Positions 1-8,489 of a stretch of DNA of 64,000 nt are shown here, piece after piece. Each line of letters starts with the position of its first letter. The stretch's first letter is position 1. Source of the stretch: Microcoleus vaginatus_C (GTDB lineage: Bacteria; Cyanobacteriota; Cyanobacteriia; Cyanobacteriales; Microcoleaceae); assembly GCA_040004035.1 (NCBI GenBank), contig JAMPLN010000021.1; one strand, given 5' to 3'. The position numbers and the translations under genes were made by a program. Under the pieces are notes generated by a model. The model was given only the letters and a program-made list of their open reading frames with translations. It searched no databases and was not told the origin of the DNA.

Positions 1-135
1 ACTGTGTTACTCACAGGATGGACGATAGTACAAAAGTATTTGCCGAAAGTTTGAAACCTGTTTATTTGACCTCAAACTATACCAAATGTGTCAGGGAAAA
101 CATATATGTAAGGTGCGCCGCAGCGCACCCTAGGT

Positions 136-1083
136 TTAATTTTTTTGCGTGAGTCCGCTTTTGGTAATGAATTCTAAAATATGCTGCGCGGTAATCTGTG
201 GCTTTTCTAAGTGGGGAACGTGCCCGCAGTCGGGTATCCAAATTAGTTGAGAATTGGCGATCGCCTTTGCAAACTTTTCCGCATCCGCCGTCCCCAAAAT
301 CCGGTCTTGTTTTCCCCACAAAATCAGCGTCTGCTGCTGAATTTGCGATAATTTTTCCCCAAAACCTCCGTAACCGCCACTTTTGGTAAACGCAATTAAA
401 GCTTGATTCCAGTTGGGCATTTCCAAGTGTAAAGCAGCACAAGTTTGAGCGTCTTGAGAAGCCAAATTTTTATCGAAATAAGCATTGACGCTAATTCGCT
501 GGCGAATTTTGGGATTGCGTAAAAATGAAGTTGCCAGATATCCTAAAGGAGGAATTAAAAACTTCCCCTTATTAGAAGTGATGGCAAAACCTGCGCTATC
601 TATTAACACTAATTGTTTTACAGCTTCGGGATAATTGAGAGTGAAATCAATTGCTGCAGCACCTCCCATTGAAGCACCGACTAAGATTACAGGCTGCGAA
701 ATTAGCGTTTTCCAAAAATAGTAAAGATGACTTTCAATTGCCCTCGCGCTGAATGCCAAACCAGGCGCTCTTTCTGTAAACCCGAAACCCAACAAATCAA
801 CCGCCCAAGTTTCATTTTCGGCAGCTAGCAGCGGCAACAGGCGGCGGAATTCAAACAAGGAACTGTCGAAGCCGTGAATTAGCAAAATTGGTGTGTTGCC
901 GCTGCCTTGGCGTACGTAGGTTGTGGCAATTGGTCCAGAAGATAGGGGAGTAGTAATTGCCTCTCGTTGAATGCTTTGGGCTAAGGCAATTGAGGTAGAT
1001 TCTGTGAGTTGTGCGATCGATTTTGGCAGAAAACTTGCTGGCATAATTCTTGATAAATTGTGAATCGGTAGGGGCGATGCCAC
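136..1083 (-). CDS. alpha/beta hydrolase
   Basis: This 315-residue protein has the alpha/beta hydrolase layout. An oxyanion-hole HGFDSS motif lies near residue 70, and the nucleophile elbow GASMGG places the catalytic serine near 138. An acid candidate sits in WGKQDR, and the catalytic histidine is in the C-terminal DCGHVPHLEKP stretch. The triad therefore looks intact and the length is normal. The family covers esterases, haloperoxidase-like and C-C hydrolases, so the substrate cannot be named. There is no signal peptide, so it is probably cytoplasmic. The gene stands alone, about 500 bases from the next hydrolase on the same strand. Confidence 0.85.
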   Translation of the reverse strand: MASPLPIHNLSRIMPASFLPKSIAQLTESTSIALAQSIQREAITTPLSSGPIATTYVRQGSGNTPILLIHGFDSSLFEFRRLLPLLAAENETWAVDLLGFGFTERAPGLAFSARAIESHLYYFWKTLISQPVILVGASMGGAAAIDFTLNYPEAVKQLVLIDSAGFAITSNKGKFLIPPLGYLATSFLRNPKIRQRISVNAYFDKNLASQDAQTCAALHLEMPNWNQALIAFTKSGGYGGFGEKLSQIQQQTLILWGKQDRILGTADAEKFAKAIANSQLIWIPDCGHVPHLEKPQITAQHILEFITKSGLTQKN

Positions 1084-1433
1084 TCTGTCCGCCCTAACAT
1101 TTAAGTATATATGCTTGCTCGATCGCTATTTAAGGAGTTGGGGCGAGTCATTAAAATTCGATCGATACTCAGTATCATTCAGCCCAGTCTAAGGCTGAGT
1201 TTGTTAACCAGATGTTAAAATATTTTATAATCGTTGTCAATAATTCCTGTTTAATCTACCCTTACCTTCCTCTGCGTTAAGACCGTCTCTGCAGTTTATT
1301 CACAAAAACTAATTTACAAATCCAATAAAATTAGCCTACCATTTACTCAAACATCTGAAGATATTTTAAATATTTTTTACAATTATTCTAAAATATCAAA
1401 AAGAGATTGAGGATAACTCAAACTCCATACCTC
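1084..1433. other. AT-rich intergenic stretch
   Basis: No convincing gene, RNA or strong palindrome is visible. It lies upstream of the minus-strand hydrolase and presumably carries that gene's promoter, but no clear -35/-10 pair stands out. Confidence 0.4.
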
Positions 1434-1577
1434 AAAATCCTAGCCAATAAAATTGGCAGCATGGACGGTGACACCTGCGCCAAAAAAGTCGAAGCCTGTA
1501 TGCAAAAATTGCCAGGAATTACGGAAATTAATCTAGTATTTGCCACATTAAGTTTCGGTAAATTGAACAACGAATAG
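1434..1577 (+). pseudogene. remnant of a heavy-metal-associated (HMA) domain
   Basis: Read from 1434, the frame gives about 47 residues ending at a TAG at 1575-1577; the first ATG is at 1461. The stretch KIGSMDGDTCAKKVEACMQ followed by KLPGI matches the start of HMA domains of copper chaperones and P1B-type ATPases, which read roughly GMxCxxCAxxVExxLxxLPGV. The paired metal-binding cysteines are degraded: only one Cys remains in the loop. The domain stops about 38 residues after the ATG, short of the usual 65-70. I read this as the leftover of a metal ATPase or chaperone gene. A short expressed peptide is possible but less likely. Confidence 0.55.
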
Positions 1578-1587
1578 CAAGCTTCAC

Positions 1588-2325
1588 CTAAAACTTAAAA
1601 TTTAAAATTGCTTGGTGGCTGTGTACAGATAGCCAAAAGTTCAGTATTTTTTCGCCCACTTGTTCTGGATAGAAGTGGTGAAAGAAATGTTTACCGTCTT
1701 GACATTCCCAAAGCCTATCGCCTTTTTTAAGAAATTTCGACCAGCGACGCATGACAACAGGAGATACCAGAAAATCTGTTTTGCTGCTGCATATTAACAA
1801 AGGTACTTCTACACCTTCATCGAGGGAATTACTAATCCTAAATAAGGAGTGAGGACAAGGAGAACAGGCTAAGTCATCCTCAAAATATGATATAAATTTT
1901 TGATTAATAATTTGATTGGGGCATCCCAGCATATCGCCTACTATTTGATTCAAAACTTGTTTGCGACTCCGGGGAAAAGCTGAAAGATACGTATAGTAAT
2001 GTGCTTGCCAATTAATAGCAGATGGCAAACCCACAGATAAAAGTCCCAAAGAACGTACTTTGTGAGGATAGCGGCGCGCATACATTAAACCAACTAATCC
2101 GCTGGTACTGTGGCCAATGAGATGAGTTGGGCGATCGCGCAATGTTAAAAAATCGTGCAAAAGTTCAACAGCCATATCTAAAGAACAAGCTTCGTCTTGA
2201 GTTTGTTGGTATTCCCATATCTGCACTGGTACAGAATCATTTAAGTAGGAAAGCAGCGATCGATCGAAGAATTGCAAACTCGGGCTTACACTTAACCAAA
2301 CTACGTCATTTGAACTAAACTTCAT
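1588..2325 (-). CDS. alpha/beta hydrolase
   Basis: This 245-residue protein has a nucleophile elbow GHSTSG near residue 95, a candidate acid in SSKTDFLVS, and a C-terminal GKHFFHHF that supplies the histidine. These fit the alpha/beta hydrolase fold with a complete triad. The N-terminal strand is short, and no lid insertion or signal peptide is visible. It shares little sequence with the hydrolase at the start of the window, so the two are not a recent duplication. The substrate is unknown. Confidence 0.75.
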   Translation of the reverse strand: MKFSSNDVVWLSVSPSLQFFDRSLLSYLNDSVPVQIWEYQQTQDEACSLDMAVELLHDFLTLRDRPTHLIGHSTSGLVGLMYARRYPHKVRSLGLLSVGLPSAINWQAHYYTYLSAFPRSRKQVLNQIVGDMLGCPNQIINQKFISYFEDDLACSPCPHSLFRISNSLDEGVEVPLLICSSKTDFLVSPVVMRRWSKFLKKGDRLWECQDGKHFFHHFYPEQVGEKILNFWLSVHSHQAILNFKF

Positions 2326-2519
2326 TTATTTTAAGTTGGATATCGAGTTATTCACAATTATAATTTATAACCTTTCTCAGAAAGATGAGGTACTATAGGG
2401 CATAGGGCATACCTCACTTTTTTGAGAACCGCTGTATTTGCTAGATTTTGGGGGCGGGTTGAGTGCGTAATTTGATTTTCGCACATCATCTAATTGCCAA
2501 ACCCGCCCTACCGTGAAGT

Positions 2520-3031
2520 CTACAAGCTAAATTCTTTCTTGAGTTGAGATACCCAAGATTTGATGCGCGATTCCGTCAGATCGGATTGGTTGTCTTCATC
2601 AATAGCAAGACCCAAAAACTTGCCATCAACTACAGCTTTAGACTCATTAAAATCATAGCCATCTATCGGCCAATAACCAACTGTTTCACCGCCCTGTTCA
2701 GAAATCTTTTCAGCCAAAATCCCATTGCATCCATAAAATTATCCGGGTAGCCTTCTTGGTCGCCAGTTCCCACATAAGCTACTTTTTTGCCACTAAAATC
2801 AATATCATCAAGTTCATGCCAAAAGCCTTCCCAGTCGCTTTGCAGTTCGCCGATATTCCAAGTCGGACAAGCGATAATCAGACATTCGTATTCCGCAAAA
2901 TCATCATTTTCAACGCTGCCGATATCGTGCAAGGTCACGATATCGCCACCAAATTCATCTCGAATCATTTCAGCTACCGACTCAGTTTTCCCAGTTGTCG
3001 TTCCGTAGAAAAGACCAATTGATTTCGACAT
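2520..3031 (-). pseudogene. isiB: flavodoxin, frameshifted
   Basis: The first 122-codon frame (2663-3031) begins MSKSIGLFYGTTTGKTESVAE, with the FMN-phosphate loop, and continues through the W- and Y-containing FMN loops (PTWNIGE, GTGDQEGYPDN). It leaves the family consensus after DAMG. The consensus resumes in another frame (2520-2717) as AEKISEQGGETVGYWPIDGY and runs to the normal C-terminus KKEFSL. One missing base near 2721, in the codons after GGA, explains the break. Repaired, the protein would be about 170 residues, a normal long-chain flavodoxin that replaces ferredoxin under iron limitation. It is the last gene of an operon with the zinc-ribbon and cupin genes. A sequencing error is a real alternative to a mutation. 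Confidence 0.88.
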
Positions 3032-3033
3032 TG

Positions 3034-3189
3034 TTACTCCGAAGGTGAAATTTGATAGTGCTTGAGGGTTGTTTTTTTTGAGTCAGGATTTGGCATTTCC
3101 TGCCTGCAATTCAGACAAAAACAGTAGACACGGTTGTGGCGAACCTGAGAAATTAGGGAGTCAAGGCAGCAAGGACACTGTTTTTTCAT
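3034..3189 (-). CDS. small Cys-rich zinc-ribbon-like protein
   Basis: This 51-residue ORF starts MKKQCPCCLD and contains CPCC near residue 5 and CFCLNC near residue 23. The resulting CxxC pairs, C5-C8 and C25-C28, suit a small zinc ribbon. The rest is polar and basic. The stop codon lies two bases before the flavodoxin ATG, and a GGAG overlaps the stop, so translation is probably coupled. Upstream, the cupin gene ends four bases before this start. This packing in a three-gene operon is the main reason to believe the ORF. Function is unknown; metal or redox sensing is an inference. Confidence 0.6.
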   Translation of the reverse strand: MKKQCPCCLDSLISQVRHNRVYCFCLNCRQEMPNPDSKKTTLKHYQISPSE

Positions 3190-3193
3190 CTGC

Positions 3194-3520
3194 TTAAAGT
3201 TGAAAATTCATTAACCAAGCTGACTCACTCAAATCGGGGTCTGGTTCGCAGTCAATTAGTAACAAATTCAGCGTGGTTTGTACTTTTAGACTGCGCGGGA
3301 TGCCGGCGGGTACAAACACAAATACTCCCGGTGTTAAAGTGACTTTTTGATCGCACACCGTGAGAGTTCCCACTCCTTCTAAGACGGCGATGGTTACATC
3401 TTTAAAGTTATCGAGGTCAGGTATTTCGGAATTTTTACCCAAACTCATCAGTTTTTGGCTGTCGGCTGGTTGTCCGTCGCTGATTGGCGAGGCTGACGCG
3501 GAAACTATTGCTGCTGTCAC
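3194..3520 (-). CDS. cupin-domain protein
   Basis: This 108-residue protein has a single small beta-barrel cupin: a glycine-containing strand VLEGVGTLTV, then a turn and PGVFVFVPAGIPRSLKV, the usual second cupin motif. The metal-binding histidines of classic cupins are mostly absent, so it may bind a ligand rather than act as a metalloenzyme. It is the first gene of a tight operon with the zinc-ribbon ORF and the flavodoxin, all on the minus strand, so the promoter should lie upstream of 3520. The substrate is unknown. Confidence 0.65.
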   Translation of the reverse strand: MTAAIVSASASPISDGQPADSQKLMSLGKNSEIPDLDNFKDVTIAVLEGVGTLTVCDQKVTLTPGVFVFVPAGIPRSLKVQTTLNLLLIDCEPDPDLSESAWLMNFQL

Positions 3521-3790
3521 GGTGATTGACCTCCAGGTACTGTTAACTTCCGGCAGTTATTGCAATTAATATTCAATAAGCTACCATGCAATATAGATAA
3601 ATTGTCAACAGTTAAACATTAAGTTTTGTTGCAGCAGGCTGTGTATCTGGGTTGAAAAGCAGCATTTGCAGCCGTAAATTGAGACAGGGCGGTCATTTGG
3701 GTCAAACAAACTGCGATTGGCGATTCGCTCCACGCCAAAATACTTGCTAATTATTATCATTTAATTTTAAAACACTCATCAGTCATCATA

Positions 3791-3892
3791 GGACTTACGC
3801 AGAAACCGGGTTGGATGGACGAAAATATTGCATCCCGGCCTTTGACACTGAGGAGAAACCCGGTTTCTTTAGTATTTATCCGTAAGTTCTAC
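3791..3892. repeat. imperfect palindrome of the AAACCCGGTTTCT family
   Basis: ACTTACGCAGAAACCGGG on the left is answered by AAACCCGGTTTCT and then CGTAAGT on the right, giving a hairpin-like element. The same core appears near 22.85 kb and 25.9 kb, so it is a dispersed intergenic repeat. It also creates spurious ORFs. Confidence 0.7.
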
Positions 3893-3897
3893 ATCAG

Positions 3898-3958
3898 TCA
3901 ACAGTTAACAAACAGCCCACCGCCAACAGTCAACAGCCAACAGTCAACAGTCAACACA
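3898..3958. repeat. short tandem repeats, CAACAGT heptamers
   Basis: Degenerate copies of a seven-base CAACAGT unit run up to the stop codon of the methyltransferase gene. Such heptamer arrays are common between genes of filamentous cyanobacteria. Confidence 0.8.
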
Positions 3959-4804
3959 CTACTTCTTCGCCCCAACGCCAACATACATAATCGACTGATC
4001 CTCATTAATTTTGATTTTAAACAACCCAGACTTTTTGTAATCCATATAGTTAGCTAGATTAGATGTTAGAGTTTGAGATACTTGTTTGAAAATACCCGCC
4101 GAAGGAAACACCTGCTTTCCGCCTGTAAAATCTTCCCAAAACCCGTGCATTGCCGCTAACATAGCGCCAATTTCGCCAAACATATCAAAACCTTTAATTT
4201 GAATATTGCCAAAACCAATATCCTGCATTACCACAGATAGTTCCTCCGGGGTAATAAATTTTTCCCAATCGTGAACGCCCCGCTTAATCTCCTGCAAAAT
4301 ATTTTCCATCAGCCCAATCATCACAACTTGCGAGGAAAAAGTTCGGTTGATTGTATCAAAAAAGAACAGTCCCCCAGGCTTGAGAATCCTGTGAACCTCA
4401 GACACAACTTTTTTGTAATCGGCCACGTGTTCCAAAACATCCACGCAGATTACAACATCAAAGGTATTGTCGTCGTAGGGCATATTTTCGGCAAAACCTT
4501 GCCTGTAGTCAATCTCAAAACCGTTGGTAACTGCGTGATTTTGAGCTGCTACAATACATTTGTCCGATCGATCTATTCCAGAAACAATAGCCCCTCTCTC
4601 GGCCATAAACTCGCAAGAAAAGCCGCCGCCGCACCCGACATCTAAGGTTTTCAGCCCTTGCCAGTTAGTCGCGTGTCTGTCGAAAAACTCAAATCTCGGT
4701 TTGTTTAGATGGTATAAGGCATAAATTTTAGCATTTTTGTCCCACCAATTATCGGCACTTTCATCATAAAATTCTAAATCATTTTTTACTTCTATTTTCT
4801 GCAC
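3959..4804 (-). CDS. SAM-dependent methyltransferase, UbiG-like
   Basis: The protein has a class I methyltransferase core. LDVGCGGGFSCEFMAERGA is SAM motif I, an acidic GIDRSDKCI follows, and FDVVICVDVLEHV is the post-motif with the EH pair typical of UbiG/UbiE relatives. FYDESADNWWD near the N-terminus matches UbiG-type openings. An upstream ATG at 4936 would add about 44 residues unlike the family; a GTG at 4802-4804 gives 281 residues starting MQKIEVKND, the start I prefer. The substrate is probably a quinone or other lipid ring. Cyanobacteria lack ubiquinone, so UbiG itself is not the role. The gene is divergent from the next glycosyltransferase. Confidence 0.75.
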   Translation of the reverse strand: MQKIEVKNDLEFYDESADNWWDKNAKIYALYHLNKPRFEFFDRHATNWQGLKTLDVGCGGGFSCEFMAERGAIVSGIDRSDKCIVAAQNHAVTNGFEIDYRQGFAENMPYDDNTFDVVICVDVLEHVADYKKVVSEVHRILKPGGLFFFDTINRTFSSQVVMIGLMENILQEIKRGVHDWEKFITPEELSVVMQDIGFGNIQIKGFDMFGEIGAMLAAMHGFWEDFTGGKQVFPSAGIFKQVSQTLTSNLANYMDYKKSGLFKIKINEDQSIMYVGVGAKK

Positions 4805-5033
4805 GATTTTCTCAGTCCTGATTAGTGGAAAATATAGATGGCGATTGCACTTTTGCGTGATTTTATAGGACTGACGCCAAAAAATCCAATTTCTGTAAAA
4901 AATCGGAGGTTTCGTGACGAGTTCACAGGCAGACACCGGGTTTTTGAATCTGTGCGCCTAAGTTCTATTTTCTCGTGAGTTGTGAATCGCCACAGTTGTT
5001 TATTATAATAGCTCTGGCAAAAATTTCAACAAG

Positions 5034-5765
5034 ATGGATCGCGTTTCTATTATCATCCCAGCCCTTAACGAAGCGACTTGTCTGAAACGCACCCTCCGCC
5101 AACTCAGCATTCTTAATCCTCCCGCTTGGGAAGTGTTGGTGGTAGACGGTGGCAGTCAAGACGAAACAGTGGCGATCGCACTTTCCGCCGGCATCCGCGT
5201 TATTTCTAGCAGTACAGCCGGACGTTCCCTGCAAATGAACTTAGGTTCCCAAGTCGCCACCGGTGAAATTCTGTGCTTTCTCCACGCCGATACTTTAGTT
5301 CCCGATGACATTGTAGCAGTCATCCAGAAAACATTGTCCGATGCCGAAATTGTGGGCGGCGGGTTTATCTCCCTGATGGCTGGTTCGCAGCAAACAAGAT
5401 GGGGTTTTTCCCTCCACAATTACCTGAAAACTTATTACGCGCCGCTGTTATTTCGACCTCATTTATTTTTCCAAGGATTGCGCCTGCTGTTTGGCGACCA
5501 AGTTATTTTTTGTCGCCGTACCGATTTTTGGGAATGCGAGGGTTTCGATGCTGCGCTGCCAATTATGGAGGAAGCGGATTTGTGTTTGAAGTTAGTGCGA
5601 CGGGGGAGACTTAAGTTAGTCAATCGGGTAGTGGAAAGTAGCGATCGTAGAGTAGCGTATTGGGGCGAAGTTAAAGCTATTGCGATCTATCTTTCGATTG
5701 GTTTTTTGTGGGGTTTTGGCGTTTCCCCAAGGTATCTCAAGCAGTTTTATGAAGACATCCGCTGA
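5034..5765 (+). CDS. glycosyltransferase family 2, TIGR04283 type
   Basis: This 243-residue GT-A glycosyltransferase opens with VSIIIPALNEA. It carries the nucleotide-binding VVDGGSQDET and FLHADTLVP, whose HAD replaces the usual DXD, and ends with a short hydrophobic helix AIYLSIGFLWGFGVSP. This matches the TIGR04283 subfamily, often found near radical-SAM or selenium-domain genes in other bacteria. None of those partners is here, so the acceptor is unknown. The ATG at 5034 gives the standard N-terminus. The neighbouring acyltransferase gene converges on it with only 14 bases between stops. Confidence 0.8.
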   Translation: MDRVSIIIPALNEATCLKRTLRQLSILNPPAWEVLVVDGGSQDETVAIALSAGIRVISSSTAGRSLQMNLGSQVATGEILCFLHADTLVPDDIVAVIQKTLSDAEIVGGGFISLMAGSQQTRWGFSLHNYLKTYYAPLLFRPHLFFQGLRLLFGDQVIFCRRTDFWECEGFDAALPIMEEADLCLKLVRRGRLKLVNRVVESSDRRVAYWGEVKAIAIYLSIGFLWGFGVSPRYLKQFYEDIR

Positions 5766-5779
5766 AACCTAAAATTTGA

Positions 5780-6832
5780 TTAAATTCCCAAAATGTACTG
5801 CCTGTAATTTTTGGGCAAAACTTTTTCCAACAGGTAAATAATTGCCCAACAACCTAACAAAGTCCCCGTAACTAAAAAGCCGAGCTTCAGCAGCGGATTT
5901 ACCGGGTCAATAAACTTATAAAACACTAACAACACATATTTCACTACTGTCGAATCCAGGAGATATATAGGGAATGAGTAAGCAGCCAATATTTTGACTA
6001 CCCCAGATACTTTACTGGGAAGTGCGATACTCTTAGAAAATGCGAGGATCGATAATACGAACAAAATTGCGTATCCTTGAGCAGATATTTTAAAAAACGA
6101 TCGGAGAAACCATGCCTCCGAATCAACTCCACTTTTTAGGTAAAATTCCCAAATGCTAGCTAGATAAAAAAGGATAGTTGCCCCTAAAATTGGCATTTTC
6201 ATCCGTTCGAGAACGGGTTGAATTCTGTCATACGAGCTGCCCAAAAATAGACCAGTTGAAAATGGCAAAATCCAACTGAAAATCCAGCGCTCCATCAAAG
6301 GTAGAGGTATTGATATGTATTGGAAAGCGGTTAAGTAGAAGAAGATTGTAAAAATTGTTTGAATTGTTAACCCCAAAGCCAAAACTTTTGTGGGTTCTAA
6401 AAATCTTAATTTCACGAGAAGCCACCACCAGGCGTAGCATTGAATAATCACAACGATGAAGTAATAGGGAGGCATCACTGAACCCGTCAAGATATCTCTG
6501 AGTAATGAAAGTAAATCGAATTTTTTGATTTCTCCCAAATTATTTAATATGTACACAGCTACTGACCAAAACAGATAAGGCGGTAGAATTTTTGACAGTC
6601 TTTTTTTGACTACCAGTGCGGGATTATTTTGATTTTCCAGTTTGTTGGTGAGAAAAAAACCGCTCAACAGTAAAAATGCAGGTACGCAAAATAGTTGAAA
6701 TGTATCGATCGCCACAAATAAAATTCTGCGATCGCGAAATGTAAAGAACCCCGCATGAGTAATCACAACACTGACGATGGCTAAAGCTCGGATCAAATCA
6801 AATTCAGCGAACCGATTAGAAACTTTTTGCAT
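5780..6832 (-). CDS. membrane acyltransferase, acyltransferase-3 family
   Basis: About 350 residues with some ten hydrophobic segments. The N-terminal FAEFDLIRALAIVSVVITHAG carries the R and H typical of acyltransferase-3 proteins, which add acetyl or succinyl groups to sugars and lipids at the inner membrane. I chose the ATG at 6832 (MQKVSNRF) because the upstream start at 6865 is a TTG that adds an unlike segment. Its neighbour is a glycosyltransferase, so work on a surface glycan is plausible, but the genes converge and are not an operon. The exact substrate is unknown. Confidence 0.75.
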   Translation of the reverse strand: MQKVSNRFAEFDLIRALAIVSVVITHAGFFTFRDRRILFVAIDTFQLFCVPAFLLLSGFFLTNKLENQNNPALVVKKRLSKILPPYLFWSVAVYILNNLGEIKKFDLLSLLRDILTGSVMPPYYFIVVIIQCYAWWWLLVKLRFLEPTKVLALGLTIQTIFTIFFYLTAFQYISIPLPLMERWIFSWILPFSTGLFLGSSYDRIQPVLERMKMPILGATILFYLASIWEFYLKSGVDSEAWFLRSFFKISAQGYAILFVLSILAFSKSIALPSKVSGVVKILAAYSFPIYLLDSTVVKYVLLVFYKFIDPVNPLLKLGFLVTGTLLGCWAIIYLLEKVLPKNYRQYILGI

Positions 6833-7128
6833 GGTAAAAATTAGATTGTAAAACTTTGAATCCAATTAGGAATTTTTTGTAGAATGCCAAATCCCGGTTT
6901 GCGACCCCTTTCCTTTTATCATTCGGCGGTTGAAACCGCTGCATAGAGTCAAAGGAAGTCCGAACACAGGGGGACTAAGAGATCAACGGGGTCTTTAAGC
7001 CGGATTTCGTATGAGGAGTACCATAGCATAAAAGGTTATATTTGCTCCTATCTTCACAAAACTTATGTCTGCAAAAATAAGTCACCGAGTGCTGGGATTG
7101 AGGAATAAAGACTATAGAGACTATTGCG

Positions 7129-7155
7129 AAAAAAAATCTACCTAAATTAGGTAGA
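7129..7155 (-). terminator. rho-independent terminator of the coiled-coil gene
   Basis: A 9-bp perfect stem, TCTACCTAA (7137-7145) with TTAGGTAGA (7147-7155), is followed on the minus strand by eight T residues. It lies 37 bases downstream of the stop at 7192. The rest of 6866-7128 shows no gene. Confidence 0.8.
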
Positions 7156-7191
7156 CTTTTAGAAATGTTCAAGCAATGAGTTCACTGTGGG

Positions 7192-7878
7192 CTAACCGTT
7201 GTTGTGATGGATGTGCGAGGCAGAAACACTATCCAACTGATCGCGCCCGTTGCGGATCACGCGCAGCATATCGCTCAACTTTTGCTCGATATTATCGAGA
7301 ACTTGGTCGGCATAATCATCGGCTCCGTTTTGAATTTCCTCGCATTCAGCCAGCGCCCTTACTCTCATCTCTTCCAATTCTTCTTGAGCCTGGTAGCGAA
7401 TTTGTTCGACTTCCGCCAGCGTGGCCTGCTGAATTGCCTCGCAGTCGAGCAAAACTTGCTGCCGCAACTGATCTGCCTCTATCTTCGCCTGCTGAAGCAG
7501 GCCCATATCGTTTAAAATTTCTGCTGCTCTCTGTTCTGCTGCTTCTATCACTTCCTGAGCGTAAAGTTCCGCCTCTTGAAGCAAGTCGTCCTTGTGCCGG
7601 ATGATTGTCTCGGCTTCCTGAAAGGCGATCGGCAAATTTAGCCTCACCAAGTCTAACTGATCGAGCAACTGTTCTTCATCCACCAGAGTGCGTCTGGTCA
7701 TGGGAATTCGGGGGCTGTCGAGAACAATTTCCTCAAGCCTGTTCAATTCCCGCTGGATGTCTACTCCTGCGGTTCGGGTGGGGTCTCCGAAAGCGGCTGT
7801 GTTCTGAGGAGGTTCGTTCTCAGTGCCGAGGCCGGTACTGTCGGGTTCGATGCGAGTTGGTTCCTGCTGGCGTAACAT
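7192..7878 (-). CDS. coiled-coil DivIVA/ATP-synthase-B-like protein
   Basis: This 228-residue protein is mostly one long charged helix rich in E, Q and A, running from about residue 60 to 215. The helix includes AQEVIEAAEQRAAEIL and repeated QA/EEL heptads. An acidic N-terminal tail contains the conserved-looking DSPRIPMTRRTLVDEEQLLDQLDLV. This resembles the DivIVA/FtsB-like scaffolds that sit beside coaD in cyanobacteria. The ATG at 7878 lies inside coaD, so the two genes overlap by 118 bases; no good ribosome site is seen. A later start (for example the M of IPMTRRT) would remove the overlap but cut the conserved region. A role in cell shape or division is an inference. Confidence 0.7.
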   Translation of the reverse strand: MLRQQEPTRIEPDSTGLGTENEPPQNTAAFGDPTRTAGVDIQRELNRLEEIVLDSPRIPMTRRTLVDEEQLLDQLDLVRLNLPIAFQEAETIIRHKDDLLQEAELYAQEVIEAAEQRAAEILNDMGLLQQAKIEADQLRQQVLLDCEAIQQATLAEVEQIRYQAQEELEEMRVRALAECEEIQNGADDYADQVLDNIEQKLSDMLRVIRNGRDQLDSVSASHIHHNNG

Positions 7879-8339
7879 TTGTAAATATCTAGGGCGACGT
7901 GTTTCGGAACAAGATGATCTACGGAGCCACCAAACTTGGCTATTTCTTTAACTACACTACTACTTAAAAAGCTGTACTCGTTAGAAGTTGCCAAAAAAAC
8001 TGTTTCAATTTCACCCAGAAGGGTTTTATTGGTGTGGGCCATCTGGAGTTCCATTTCAAAATCTGTTAATACCCGGAGCCCCCGCAGCAGCACTTTGGCT
8101 TGTCGAATCTTAGCATAGTTTACTGTCAAACCTTCAAAACTGTCTACTTCTACATTTGGCAAGTGTTGGGTAGAGCGCAGGATCTGCTCGATCCGTTCCT
8201 CTACGGTGAAGAGAGGGGTTTTGCTGGGGTTTCTGACTACCGTAACAATTACCCGGTCAAACAGTTTAGATCCCCGCTCGATAATGTCTGCGTGACCGAA
8301 GGTAATGGGGTCAAAGCTGCCTGGATAGATTGCAATCAC
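7761..8339 (-). CDS. coaD: phosphopantetheine adenylyltransferase
   Basis: CoaD transfers AMP from ATP to 4'-phosphopantetheine in coenzyme A synthesis. The protein opens MIAIYPGSFDPITFGHADII, with the nucleotidyltransferase TxGH motif written TFGH. It continues with LLRGLRVLTDFEMELQMAHTN, a family signature, and SSSVVKEIA near the C-terminus. At 192 residues it is about 30 longer than most CoaD proteins. The extra tail, from CYASRNQLASNP onward, is low-complexity and overlaps the next gene in another frame. Confidence 0.95.
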   Translation of the reverse strand: MIAIYPGSFDPITFGHADIIERGSKLFDRVIVTVVRNPSKTPLFTVEERIEQILRSTQHLPNVEVDSFEGLTVNYAKIRQAKVLLRGLRVLTDFEMELQMAHTNKTLLGEIETVFLATSNEYSFLSSSVVKEIAKFGGSVDHLVPKHVALDIYKCYASRNQLASNPTVPASALRTNLLRTQPLSETPPEPQE

Positions 8340-8349
8340 GAGTTTGGCT

Positions 8350-8487
8350 CAACGGAGTGGGGGAGTGGAGGAGTGGAGGAGTGGAAGAGTGGGTAGAGTG
8401 GGGCAGTGGGAGAGTGGGAGAGTGGCAAAGCCGGAGATGTGGAAAATCTTCCTTCTTCCTTCTTCCTTCTTCCTTCTTCCTTCTTGC
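8350..8487. repeat. two short tandem repeat tracts
   Basis: A GGAGTGGA-type tract of 8-9 base units (about 8355-8430) is followed by at least six TTCCTTC heptamers (about 8445-8485). They fill the gap between coaD and the carboxypeptidase gene. The ORFs drawn through them have repetitive, implausible sequences. Confidence 0.85.
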
Positions 8488-8489
8488 CT

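Noticed and set aside
77..442. ORF of 121 codons on the minus strand at the window start
   Set aside because: It lies in another frame of the hydrolase gene and has no family pattern.
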